Assembly (NCBI GenBank): GCA_963823565.1 | Contig: CAWGLR010000001.1 | Location: 1,178,001-1,242,000 of the forward strand | Length of the DNA: 64,000 nt | Direction of reading: 5' to 3' | DNA from: RHKX01 sp963823565 | GTDB lineage: Bacteria; Actinomycetota; Thermoleophilia; Solirubrobacterales; 70-9 | In this document: piece by piece, positions 1-7,869 of the stretch | Position numbering within the stretch: the stretch's first letter is position 1 | How the letters are laid out: each line of letters begins with the position of its first letter | The notes under the pieces: model-generated | Database searches by the model: none | What the model was told of the DNA's origin: nothing | The model's input: only the letters and a program-made list of their open reading frames with translations | Program-made: the position numbers and the translations under genes

Positions 1-2
1 CC

Positions 3-818
3 GACAACGGCGACCCCGTGTACGCCGGCGGCGCCGACTACGTCCAGATCCGCAGCCGCACCGTGCCGATCGAGGGCCGCCTCTTCTTCGTCAGCCTGCC
101 GGCTCCGCCCGACAACCCGCCGCGGCCCGTCGCGCGAGACGCGGCCGAGCGGCGCGGCGGGGTGCAGGAGCCGAAGTTCGTCACGCGCGCCGAGTGGGGA
201 GCGAGGAAGCGCAAGGGCGGCTGCGAGCCGCGGGACAAGCCGAGCTTCGGGAAGGTCAAGGCGAGCGTCATCCATCACACCGTCAGCACCAACACGTACT
301 CGCGCGCGGAGGCTCCCGGGCTGGTGCTCGGCATCTGCCTCTTCCACCGCAACGGCAACGGCTGGGACGACATCGGCTACAACGCGCTCGTCGACCGTTT
401 CGGCACCCTCTACCAGGGTCGCGCGGGCGGGATGTCGCGCGCCGTCATCGGCGCCCAGGCCGAGGGCATCAACACCTACACGACCGGCATCGCCTCGATC
501 GGCGACCACACATCGAAGCCGCCGTCGAAGAAGACCAAGCGGGCGATCGTCCGCTACCTGGCGTGGAAGCTCGACATCTCCGGCCTCGAGGCGACCGGCC
601 GCACCTCGCTCCTATCCGCCGGGGGCGAAACCCAGCGCACCCCCAAGGGCAAGCGCGTGCGCGTCCCGATGATCTTCAGCCACAACTACACGAATTTCAC
701 CGGCTGCGCCGGCGCGAAGCTGATCCGCCAGATCCCGAAGATCCGCCGCACCGTCCAGAAGCGACTGGACCGGTACGGGAGCGCCCCGCCAGACGACCCC
801 TCCGGCGGCGTCGGCTAG
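3..818 (+). CDS. PGRP-type N-acetylmuramoyl-L-alanine amidase, 5' partial
   Basis: Peptidoglycan recognition protein/amidase_2 fold that would cut the amide bond between N-acetylmuramic acid and the stem peptide. The reading frame is open to the window edge (…DNGDPVYAGG), so the GTG at 18 is probably internal and the N-terminus is missing. Zinc ligands of an active amidase are visible: His in VIHHT and the His/Cys pair in SHNYTNFTGC, spaced H-x7-C as in T7 lysozyme-like amidases. The order 'TRAEWGA…IHHT…GYNALVD' is typical of the family. Its stop codon interlocks with that of the convergent acetyltransferase gene in a shared CTAG at 815-818. Family assignment is firm; a wall-turnover or secreted role is inferred. 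Confidence 0.85.
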   Translation, partial: DNGDPVYAGGADYVQIRSRTVPIEGRLFFVSLPAPPDNPPRPVARDAAERRGGVQEPKFVTRAEWGARKRKGGCEPRDKPSFGKVKASVIHHTVSTNTYSRAEAPGLVLGICLFHRNGNGWDDIGYNALVDRFGTLYQGRAGGMSRAVIGAQAEGINTYTTGIASIGDHTSKPPSKKTKRAIVRYLAWKLDISGLEATGRTSLLSAGGETQRTPKGKRVRVPMIFSHNYTNFTGCAGAKLIRQIPKIRRTVQKRLDRYGSAPPDDPSGGVG

Positions 819-1753
819 GCGGCCGGCGCCCGGTACAGCGGGAAGAAGCCGTCGTCCTCGCGGCCGGCGCTGAGCTCGGCGTAGGCGGCGGGGTCGCAGA
901 TCAGCTCGTAGGTGCGGAACGGCAGCTCGCGGTTGGCGAAGCCGCGCTTGAACTCCTCGAGCCCGTCGCCGGGCTTGACGCCGCCGCCGAGGTTGAGCGG
1001 CAGCCCGAGCTCCTCGGCGTGCTCGGTGCAGGCGACGATCAAATTCTTCGAGGGCGCGCGGCGGCGATGGGAGTCGGCGGTGCCGGAGAGGTAGTAGTGG
1101 AGGAAGCCGTCGCTGATCGCCGTCAGCGCGGCGGCGGCGACGTCGCCCCCGGGCCCGCGCACGGTGACGAGCCACGAGCGCGGGAAGGCGAGCAGGGCGC
1201 GGAAGTAGGAGACGTCGAAGAAGTAGCGATCGCTCGCCTCGACGACGCGCATCGTCTCGGTGTAGACGGAGAGGAAGCCCGCGAGCTCGTCGTCGCTCGC
1301 CTCCGGCCCGGGGGTGCGCTCGACCGCGTAGCCGGCGGCCTCGTTCTTGCGGATCTGCTGGCGGTCGCTCATCCGCGACTTGCGCGGCAGCTCGGGGTCC
1401 GACAGCAGCACGATCGATCGCTCGGTCGGGTCGGCGAACGAGGCCGGCTCGCCGAGGCGGTCGCGGACGAAGATCGAGACGAGCCCGCTCGCCGCCAGGT
1501 CCGCCGAGGCCAGGTCGATCGGCTCCCCGGCGGTCGCGGCACCGGGGTAGGAGTAGGGCGAAGTCGCGTCGCGGCGCTCGCTGCCCGGGATCTCACGGAC
1601 GATCAGCGGCAGCGCGGCCCGCGAGTCGCCGTCCTCGGCGAGGAGCGTGTGCGTCGTCCCCTCCGCCGCCAGGAACTCGCGCGAGCGGAAGAACTCGCCC
1701 TCGACCGCGGTGGCGCCGGCGTCGGCGCGCAGCTCGACCGTCGCCGCGCTCAC
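815..1753 (-). CDS. GNAT-fold acyltransferase of the FemAB/BioF2-like type
   Basis: About 312 residues. The C-terminal half (SKNLIVACTEHAEELGLPLNLGGG … GFANRELPF) matches the Acetyltransf_6/BioF2-like family often found in polysaccharide loci, where members acylate sugars or build peptide cross-bridges. The GTG start at 1753 overlaps the TGA of the upstream GNAT gene by four bases (GTGA), so the two are probably translationally coupled. It is the last gene of a minus-strand run that begins with two glycosyltransferases and a sugar transferase, which points to decoration of a surface glycan. The donor and acceptor cannot be told from sequence. Confidence 0.75.
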   Translation of the reverse strand: MSAATVELRADAGATAVEGEFFRSREFLAAEGTTHTLLAEDGDSRAALPLIVREIPGSERRDATSPYSYPGAATAGEPIDLASADLAASGLVSIFVRDRLGEPASFADPTERSIVLLSDPELPRKSRMSDRQQIRKNEAAGYAVERTPGPEASDDELAGFLSVYTETMRVVEASDRYFFDVSYFRALLAFPRSWLVTVRGPGGDVAAAALTAISDGFLHYYLSGTADSHRRRAPSKNLIVACTEHAEELGLPLNLGGGVKPGDGLEEFKRGFANRELPFRTYELICDPAAYAELSAGREDDGFFPLYRAPAA

Positions 1754-2316
1754 TCCGAATCCGACCAGCGCTCGCGCCAGCCGTCCGCCGTGATCCCCCA
1801 GATCTCGCAGTCGATGAGCGTCCCGTCGGGGCGGCGGATGTGCTGAGGCATCGTCCCCTCGTGCTGCCATCCCTGCCAGGTCACGGCCTTCTTCGCCGCC
1901 GAGTTGAAGGCGGGGATGCGGCCGTAGACGCGGTGGGCACCGAACTCCTCGAACGCCTTGGCGACCGTCAGCCGCTCGGCCTCGCGGCCGACGCCCCGCG
2001 CTCCCGGGGGATCGCCGATCAGCGCGCCGAGCTCCGGGGCGGTCTGCCGGAACAGGCCGTAAAGGGCGGTGAAGCCGACCGGCTCCTCCCTCCCCTCGAC
2101 CTCGATCGCCCACTTGCGGTCCTCGCTGCGCGAGTCGGGATCGCTCGCCGCGACGGCGGCGCGGGTCCAGCCCTCGGCGTTCTCGCGGTCGAACGCGTCG
2201 CGGACCTCCATCAGCGACGAGATCGCCTCGCGGTTGTTGAACCAGCGGTGCACCGCGTCGGCGTCCTCCATCCGGAACGGCCTGATCCGGACCTCGACCT
2301 CTGAGCCGCGTTCCAT
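1750..2316 (-). CDS. GNAT family N-acetyltransferase (RimJ/RimL-like)
   Basis: 188 residues with a single GNAT domain. It opens with the usual beta-strand (VRIRPFRMEDADAVHRWFNN) and has the late motif EFGAHRVYGRIPAFNSAAKKAVTWQ… in which an Asn and a following helix contact acetyl-CoA. This arrangement resembles RimJ/RimL and the acetyltransferases of sugar-nucleotide pathways. The ATG at 2316 lies 12 bases after the sugar transferase stop, and the gene runs into the next acyltransferase with a 4-base overlap, so it belongs to the polysaccharide operon. The substrate is unknown; an amino sugar in the same pathway is a plausible guess. Confidence 0.8.
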   Translation of the reverse strand: MERGSEVEVRIRPFRMEDADAVHRWFNNREAISSLMEVRDAFDRENAEGWTRAAVAASDPDSRSEDRKWAIEVEGREEPVGFTALYGLFRQTAPELGALIGDPPGARGVGREAERLTVAKAFEEFGAHRVYGRIPAFNSAAKKAVTWQGWQHEGTMPQHIRRPDGTLIDCEIWGITADGWRERWSDSE

Positions 2317-2328
2317 CGGCGCGAGACT

Positions 2329-3018
2329 CTAGCCGGGGTCGAGGCCCGCGCCGGTGACGACCTGCTTGACGGTGCGAGCGATGATCCGCAGGTCGAGAGC
2401 GAGCGAGCGATGCTCGACGTACCAGCAGTCGAGGTCGATCCGCTTGCCCCAGGTGATCCCGACGCGGCCGTTGACCTGCGCCCACCCGGTGATCCCGGGG
2501 CGCACCGCGTGGCGGCGGTGCTGGTGGGGCCGATAGCGCTCGAGGTGCGCGGGTATGGTCGGACGCGGGCCGACGATCGCCATATCGCCGCGGAGGACGT
2601 TGACGAGGTTCGGCAGCTCGTCGAGGGACGTCCGCCGCAGCGCCCGGCCGACGCGCGTCACCCGCGGGTCGTCGCCGGCGACCGCGGTGCCGACGCCCAC
2701 CGGGTCGCTGCCGCCGCGCATGGTGCGGAGCTTCAGCAGCTCGAACTCGCGGCCGCCGCGGCCGACGCGGCGCTGTCGGTAGATGGCCGCCCCGCCCCCC
2801 TCGAGGCGGATCGCGACGATCGCCGCGATCAGGATCGGGGAGAGAACGGCCAGGACGACGGCCGCGATCGCGACGTCGGCCGCTCGCGGCAGCCCGCGGC
2901 CCGGGGTCGCGTAGGGCTCGCGGCCCTGCCGCTCGCGCAGCGCCTCGTCCCCCGGCGGCGGCGCGAACGGGTCCTCCGCCGCCGACTCGGTGAGCGAGGC
3001 GTCCGACGCCTCGCTCAC
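2329..3018 (-). CDS. Undecaprenyl-phosphate sugar phosphotransferase (initiating sugar transferase)
   Basis: Bacterial sugar transferase domain (WcaJ/WbaP C-terminal type), 229 residues. It transfers a sugar-1-phosphate from a nucleotide sugar to undecaprenyl phosphate at the inner leaflet, the first step of a polysaccharide repeat unit. Residues 48-70 form one hydrophobic segment, followed by the diagnostic motifs KLRTM, SLDELPNLVNVLRGDMAIVG and PRPT, and PGITGWAQVNGR. It is the short form with no N-terminal multi-spanning half. The GTG start at 3018 overlaps the preceding glycosyltransferase stop (GTGA). Its presence marks this run as a repeat-unit assembly cluster. Confidence 0.93.
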   Translation of the reverse strand: MSEASDASLTESAAEDPFAPPPGDEALRERQGREPYATPGRGLPRAADVAIAAVVLAVLSPILIAAIVAIRLEGGGAAIYRQRRVGRGGREFELLKLRTMRGGSDPVGVGTAVAGDDPRVTRVGRALRRTSLDELPNLVNVLRGDMAIVGPRPTIPAHLERYRPHQHRRHAVRPGITGWAQVNGRVGITWGKRIDLDCWYVEHRSLALDLRIIARTVKQVVTGAGLDPG

Positions 3019-4157
3019 CGGGTGCCCTCCGACCTCTCCCACGCCGCCGGCGGTCCGTTGCGCCGGCGGTCCCAGAATCCGAAGCCGATCGACGCGGTCA
3101 CGAGGACGTAGTAGCGGGCGAGGCGGGCGATCCGCAGCGGCACGCTCGCCGGCAGCGCCGCGAGCGCGAGGACCGCGAGCTGGGCCGCCAGCGCGAGCCG
3201 GTAGATGCGCCCGGAGCGGAGCAGCAGCAGGTTGGCGCCGAACGCCTTCAGGTGCAGAAGCGGCGTCGCGTACCGGAGCAGGCGATGGGAGACGATCTCG
3301 TAGGCGAACGCCGGCCCGTAGCCGCGCAGGTCCCACATCCGGTCGGCGAGGACGATGTCGGGCAGCCCGACCATCATCCGGCGCTTGCGCGCGAACTCTC
3401 CCTCGATCGAGGGGACCATCTTCTCCGTCGCCCGTGCGCCCGGCACGTCGACGGAGAGCCAGCCGTCGCGCCGGAGCAGGAACGGGAACGAGAGGTCGTG
3501 GCTGCGGGAGGCCGGCAGGAACCGGTAGGCCTCACGGCGGACCGCGTAGATGGCGCCGTTGCCGGCGGTGATCCCGCCGAGCGCGGATTCGAGCTCGCGC
3601 ACCTCGTTCTCGAGCCGCCAGTAGGCGCCCTCCTCGTTGTCGCCGGCCGGGTCGACGAACTCGACGCGCCCGGCCGCGTAGCCGACCCGGGGGTCCGCGA
3701 AGGCGGCGGCGAGCGCCCGCAGGGCGCCCGGCTCCCAGGCCGAGTTGGCGTCGCTGAAGGCGACGATCTCGCCGCCGGCGCGCTTGACGGCGGCGTTCTG
3801 GGCGGCGAGCTTGCCGCCGCGGGGAAGGTCGAGGATGACGTCGGCGCCGCCGGCGCGGGCGCGATCGACCGTCGCGTCGGAGGAGCCGTCGGAGGCGACG
3901 ATCAGCTCGAGCCGGCCACGCGGGTAGTCGAGCGCGAGCGCGTTGGCGAGCTTGTCCTCGATCACGTCCTCCTCGTCGAACGCGGCGATCACCAGCGAGA
4001 CGAGCGGCGGCTCCGCGTCCGGCGGGGCGGCTGGCTGCGGTCGCTCCCCGCGCAGCGACCGCAGCGACCGCAGGCTCAGGGGGTAGCCGGCGTGCGTGTG
4101 CACGATCCCGGCGAGCGAGCCCCAGAAGGCGATCCTGGCGAGCTTCGACAGCGTCAT
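3015..4157 (-). CDS. Glycosyltransferase family 2 with C-terminal membrane segments
   Basis: 380 residues. The GT2 catalytic domain begins near residue 50 (VSLVIAAFDEEDVIEDKL) with the nucleotide-sugar elements ASDGSSDATVD and FSDANSAWEPGA, the latter in the place of the DxD metal site. The last third is hydrophobic (YRLALAAQLAVLALAALP), as in membrane-bound processive or lipid-linked GT2 enzymes. I start it at the ATG at 4157, ten bases after the upstream GT4 stop; the frame extends further upstream but that part lies within the GT4 gene. It would add a sugar to the undecaprenyl-linked intermediate made by the neighbouring sugar transferase. Linkage and donor are unknown. Confidence 0.88.
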   Translation of the reverse strand: MTLSKLARIAFWGSLAGIVHTHAGYPLSLRSLRSLRGERPQPAAPPDAEPPLVSLVIAAFDEEDVIEDKLANALALDYPRGRLELIVASDGSSDATVDRARAGGADVILDLPRGGKLAAQNAAVKRAGGEIVAFSDANSAWEPGALRALAAAFADPRVGYAAGRVEFVDPAGDNEEGAYWRLENEVRELESALGGITAGNGAIYAVRREAYRFLPASRSHDLSFPFLLRRDGWLSVDVPGARATEKMVPSIEGEFARKRRMMVGLPDIVLADRMWDLRGYGPAFAYEIVSHRLLRYATPLLHLKAFGANLLLLRSGRIYRLALAAQLAVLALAALPASVPLRIARLARYYVLVTASIGFGFWDRRRNGPPAAWERSEGTR

Positions 4158-4167
4158 CGGACCCCGA

Positions 4168-5295
4168 TCATGACCCCGCGCCGAGCGAGCGGTAGAGGTC
4201 GAGCGTCCGGCGGGCGATCGCGTCCCAGCCGAACTCTCCCTCCGCGCGGTCGCGGGCCGCGGCGGCGAGGCGCTCGCGGGCGTCCGGATCGGAGACCAGG
4301 TCGCGCAGCTCGCGCGCCAGCCCCTCGACGTCGTCGGGCTGCACGAGCCGCGCGGCGCCGTCGCGGCCGACCTCGGAGAACCCGCCGACATCGCCGAGGA
4401 CCATCGGCTTGCCGAAGGCGAGGCCGGCGTGCAGCACGCCGGACTGCTCGATCTCCCGGTAGGGGAGCGCGAGGACGTCGGCGCGCCGCAGCAGCGCCGG
4501 GATCTCGGGGTCGGGGATGAAGCGGGAGATGAAGCGAACCCGGCCGGGCGCGCGGGCCGCGAGCTCGTGCAGCGGCTCGACCGGCATGCTCGGGTTGCCG
4601 GCGATCCAGAGCTCCGCCCCCTCGACCTGCGCGAACGCCTCGAGCAGCGTGTCGATCCCCTTGTACTCGCGCAGCAGCCCGAAGAACAGGATCACCGGCC
4701 CCTCGACCGCGGCGAGCTCCGGCGCCAGCGGCCGCTCGTCATGGAGGTCCGTCAGGTAGTCCAGCGGCCCGTGGGGGATCGTGTGGACGCGCTCGGCCGC
4801 GATCCCGACCTCGTCGACGACGCGCCGCGCCTGACCCTGCGTGTGGGTCACGACCGCGTCGAAGCGCGAGAGCAGCCGCCGCTCGCGCCGCAGCGCCCGC
4901 TCCCCGTCGGGCAGCGGGTAGTGGACCGTGATCACCCGCGGCTTGCCCGCCGGCCGCGGGCCGAGCAGGAGCCAGTCGACCGGCGGCAGCGCCAGCCACT
5001 GCCAGTGGGAGACGTCGCTGGCCCGCAGGCGGGCCCGCACCCGCGCCATGTCGCCGAGGTGGGTGACGCCCTTGAGCATGAGCCGGTGCCTGGACCCCGG
5101 GCGGGCGGACGAGGCGCGACGGTAGAAGTCCTCGCGCCATGCGTACCCCTCGGGCTCGGGAACCGGGCCGTAGACGAACCTGCTCGCCAGCAGCTCGACG
5201 TCGGCGCCGGCGCGCGCCAGCGCCGTCGCCAGGAGGTGGTCGTAGGGGGGAGTGGAGGCCGACGGATCGACCAGCGAGACGCGCAGCGGTGGCAT
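4168..5295 (-). CDS. Glycosyltransferase family 4
   Basis: 375 residues with two Rossmann domains of GT-B fold. The C-terminal domain has the retaining-GT4 features ILFFGLLREYKGIDTLLEAF and the nucleotide-binding stretch PYREIEQSGVLHAGLAFGKP containing the E-x7-E-like pattern. It is the first gene of the minus-strand polysaccharide run and starts at the ATG at 5295, only 18 bases from the divergent GT2 gene at 5314, so both promoters must overlap each other's 5' region. Cytosolic or peripheral enzyme adding a sugar to the lipid-linked repeat unit; specificity not readable. Confidence 0.9.
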   Translation of the reverse strand: MPPLRVSLVDPSASTPPYDHLLATALARAGADVELLASRFVYGPVPEPEGYAWREDFYRRASSARPGSRHRLMLKGVTHLGDMARVRARLRASDVSHWQWLALPPVDWLLLGPRPAGKPRVITVHYPLPDGERALRRERRLLSRFDAVVTHTQGQARRVVDEVGIAAERVHTIPHGPLDYLTDLHDERPLAPELAAVEGPVILFFGLLREYKGIDTLLEAFAQVEGAELWIAGNPSMPVEPLHELAARAPGRVRFISRFIPDPEIPALLRRADVLALPYREIEQSGVLHAGLAFGKPMVLGDVGGFSEVGRDGAARLVQPDDVEGLARELRDLVSDPDARERLAAAARDRAEGEFGWDAIARRTLDLYRSLGAGS

Positions 5296-5313
5296 GGGCG
5301 ACGATTCTCCCCG

Positions 5314-6252
5314 GTGGAGCTCTCCTACTGCATCGTCAACACCAACGGCCGCGAGCATTTGCGCGCCTGCCTCGGCGCGATCGCGGCCACTCATCCCGGC
5401 GGGACAGCCCACGAGATCCTCGTCCTCGACAACGCCTCGACCGATGGATCAGCGGACCTCGTGGAGGAGCTGGCGGCTGCCGACGAGCGCCTCGGCGACG
5501 CGGTCCGGCTGATCCGCCTCGAGCGCCGCGAGGGCAAGGCGGCCAACGACTCCCTCCTGCTGCGTGAGGCGCGCGGTGAGCTCTGCCTGCTGCTGAACGA
5601 GGACAGCGAGCTGTTGCCGGGCGCGACCGCCGCGCTGCTCGAGGCGATGCGCGCCGACCCGGCCGCCGGTGCCGCGGGGGCGCAGCTCCTCGACCCGGAG
5701 GGCGACCCGCAGCCGTGCGCCTGGCGGCTGCCGAGCGTCTGGACCGCGCTCGCGGGAGCTCTCTTCCTCCACCGCCTCCTCGTCACCGAGAGCGGCGGGG
5801 ACGAGACGCGAGTCGTCGGCTGGGCGCAGTCCGCGGCGATGCTCGTCCGCCGCTCGTCCGCCGAGCGGGTCGGCTACCTCGACCCGGCCTTCTTCGTCTA
5901 CTCCGACGAGACCGACTTCTGCAAGCGGCTCGGCGACGCCGGCTTCCGCACCCTCTACGTGCCCGCCGCCCGGGCGGTCCACCACGAGCAGCTCTCGACC
6001 GACCGCGCCGCCGGCTCGCGGCGCGTCGTCGAGTTCCACCGCAACCGCGACCTCTACATGCGCAAGCACCACGGCCGCCTCGCCGCGGCGACGGCGCGGG
6101 TCCTGAGCGCGTTCTCGTACTTGCCGCGGGCGCTGGCGGCGGTGGTGCTCCCGGGCCACGACCCGCGCTGGTACCTGCTGCATGCGCGGAAGGCGATGTG
6201 GCCGACGGGCGAGGGGCTGCGGGAGGCCGCCGAGCGGAACAGCGGTAGCTAG
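5314..6252 (+). CDS. Glycosyltransferase family 2 (rhamnosyltransferase-like)
   Basis: 312 residues, GT2 with the pattern of dTDP-rhamnosyl/galactofuranosyl transferases: YCIVNTNGREHLRACL at the N-terminus, VLDNASTDGSADLV, LLNEDSELLPGA for the metal site, then the acceptor region ending DPAFFVYSDETDFCKRLGDAG and VHHEQLSTD. The GTG at 5314 is the first in-frame start after the divergent GT4 gene. There is no clear membrane domain. It faces the flippase gene tail-to-tail at 6331. It probably acts in the same glycan pathway as its divergent neighbours. Confidence 0.88.
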   Translation: MELSYCIVNTNGREHLRACLGAIAATHPGGTAHEILVLDNASTDGSADLVEELAAADERLGDAVRLIRLERREGKAANDSLLLREARGELCLLLNEDSELLPGATAALLEAMRADPAAGAAGAQLLDPEGDPQPCAWRLPSVWTALAGALFLHRLLVTESGGDETRVVGWAQSAAMLVRRSSAERVGYLDPAFFVYSDETDFCKRLGDAGFRTLYVPAARAVHHEQLSTDRAAGSRRVVEFHRNRDLYMRKHHGRLAAATARVLSAFSYLPRALAAVVLPGHDPRWYLLHARKAMWPTGEGLREAAERNSGS

Positions 6253-6330
6253 CGTCGGGGGTCTGTTCAGTTGACCGCGCATATCGCGGCTGAGGGAACA
6301 CACCCCCCAGCCCCCCAGCCCTCCAGCCTT
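6253..6330. other. Convergent intergenic spacer with a small hairpin and C-rich imperfect repeat
   Basis: Between the GT2 stop and the flippase stop. It holds a short perfect hairpin (CCGCG-catat-CGCGG, 6275-6289) that could help termination in either direction, then a C-rich stretch of imperfect CCCCCAG units at about 6301-6325. The hairpin stem is only five pairs, so terminator function is doubtful. Confidence 0.35.
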
Positions 6331-7851
6331 CTAGAAGCCGGATCGATCCTCGTCCCGCAGCTCCTGCTCCACGATCCGGTCCCGCTCGCGTCCCGCCGCG
6401 ATGCGGTCGCGGAGCTCGCCGGAGCGGAGGATGCGGATCAGCTCGGCCCGCTCCCCGCGGTCGACGGCGCCGCCGAACCAGAGCAGCACCGGGTAGAGCA
6501 GCCAAGCGGCGGCGCGGGTCAGCAGGCCGACCGCACCCTCGGTCGGCAGCAGCAGCTCTCCCGCGGCGGTCAGAACGACGGCGGTCCCGACGACGGCCGC
6601 GAGACGACGCCACTGCCAGTGGATCGGGAAGAGCCGGTGGGTGACGAAGGCGAGGAGTGCGTTGACGATGACGTAGGAGGCGATCAGCGCGATCGCCGCG
6701 CCGACGATGCCGTGGGCGGGGACGAGGATCAGGTTGAGCGCGACGTTCGAGATCGTCGCGACGACGGTCACCGGGAAGCTGAGCTCGGTCCGGCCGGTGC
6801 GGCCGAGGATGACGATCAGGGCGAGGTAGATGCCGTAGAGGGCGGCGCCGAGGGCGAGCGGCCCGACGACCTCGTAGGAGGGGAAGAACTCGTCGGCGGC
6901 GAGGAAGCGGACGATCCAGCGCGCCTCCAGCCACATGCCGACGACCAGGAACGCCGACAGGGCGCTGAAGGCGGTGAGGACGACGGCGTAGGCGTGGCGG
7001 GCCTCCTCGTCGTCGCGGATCGAATAGGCGAGCGGTGGCCAGGCGAGCTGGAAGCCGCGGACGACGACCTGGATGGCCTGGCTGAACTTGAACGCGAGCG
7101 CGTACAGGCCGAGCTCGAAGGCGCCCACGTAGCGCACGAGGATCACCCGGTCGATCACCTGGAGCGAGTAGAGCGAGAGCTCCGCCGGCATCGTCGGCAC
7201 CCCGAACCGCAGCATCCGCCGCAGCAGCGGCCGCGAGGGGGCCAGGCTCAGCCGCCGCCGCTCGCTGAGCACGAACCAGATGACGAACGGGATGCCGGAC
7301 GCGTAGCTGCCGAGCAGCAGTCCCCGCGCGCCCTCGTCGAGCCCGACGACGAGGGCCACCGTCAGCGGGATCGCCGTTAGCGTGTGGGCGACCGTGACCG
7401 TGAAGTACGCCTTCGCCCGCTCGTCGAGGCGGTAGAGGGAGATGAGGTACTCGTAGAGCGTGAGCAGCCAGAGGCCGCCGATCGAGATCCGGACGAGGTC
7501 GGCGCTTCCCTCGATGTCGAGGAGGTCGGCGATCTGCGCTGCGAACGGAAGCGCGGCCAGTGAGGCGACGGTGGTGAGCCAGAACAGCGCCGCGAAGCCG
7601 GTCCGGACGACCTCGTCGCCGTCCTCGTCGGGGAGGTAGAAGAAGCGCAGCAGCGACTCGATAAGGCCGAAGCGGACGACGATGCTCGCGGTCACCACCG
7701 AGGTGAAGAGGAGCTCGGCGACGCCGTAGCCCGCGGGGTCGACGTAGTGCGTGTAGAGCGGCAGCAGCGCAACCGCGAGGACCTTCGAGAGGACGCTGGC
7801 GGCGGTGTAGGCGAAGCCGGTGGTGGCGAGGCGGCGGAGGTAGTCGAACAT
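6331..7851 (-). CDS. Polysaccharide flippase, Wzx/MurJ-like (MOP superfamily)
   Basis: 506 residues, about 12-14 predicted hydrophobic segments, with the N-terminal signature of polysaccharide biosynthesis proteins (TGFAYTAASVLSKVLAVALLPLYTHYVDPAGYGVAEL). Members move undecaprenyl-diphosphate-linked repeat units across the cytoplasmic membrane. The ATG at 7851 lies 18 bases after the O-antigen ligase stop, so it ends the operon that runs down from the epimerase/dehydratase at 13357. The soluble C-terminal tail is charged (ERDRIVEQELRDEDRSGF). Which glycan it moves is inferred from position only. Confidence 0.9.
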   Translation of the reverse strand: MFDYLRRLATTGFAYTAASVLSKVLAVALLPLYTHYVDPAGYGVAELLFTSVVTASIVVRFGLIESLLRFFYLPDEDGDEVVRTGFAALFWLTTVASLAALPFAAQIADLLDIEGSADLVRISIGGLWLLTLYEYLISLYRLDERAKAYFTVTVAHTLTAIPLTVALVVGLDEGARGLLLGSYASGIPFVIWFVLSERRRLSLAPSRPLLRRMLRFGVPTMPAELSLYSLQVIDRVILVRYVGAFELGLYALAFKFSQAIQVVVRGFQLAWPPLAYSIRDDEEARHAYAVVLTAFSALSAFLVVGMWLEARWIVRFLAADEFFPSYEVVGPLALGAALYGIYLALIVILGRTGRTELSFPVTVVATISNVALNLILVPAHGIVGAAIALIASYVIVNALLAFVTHRLFPIHWQWRRLAAVVGTAVVLTAAGELLLPTEGAVGLLTRAAAWLLYPVLLWFGGAVDRGERAELIRILRSGELRDRIAAGRERDRIVEQELRDEDRSGF

Positions 7852-7869
7852 GCTGGCCCCCTCTCCCCC

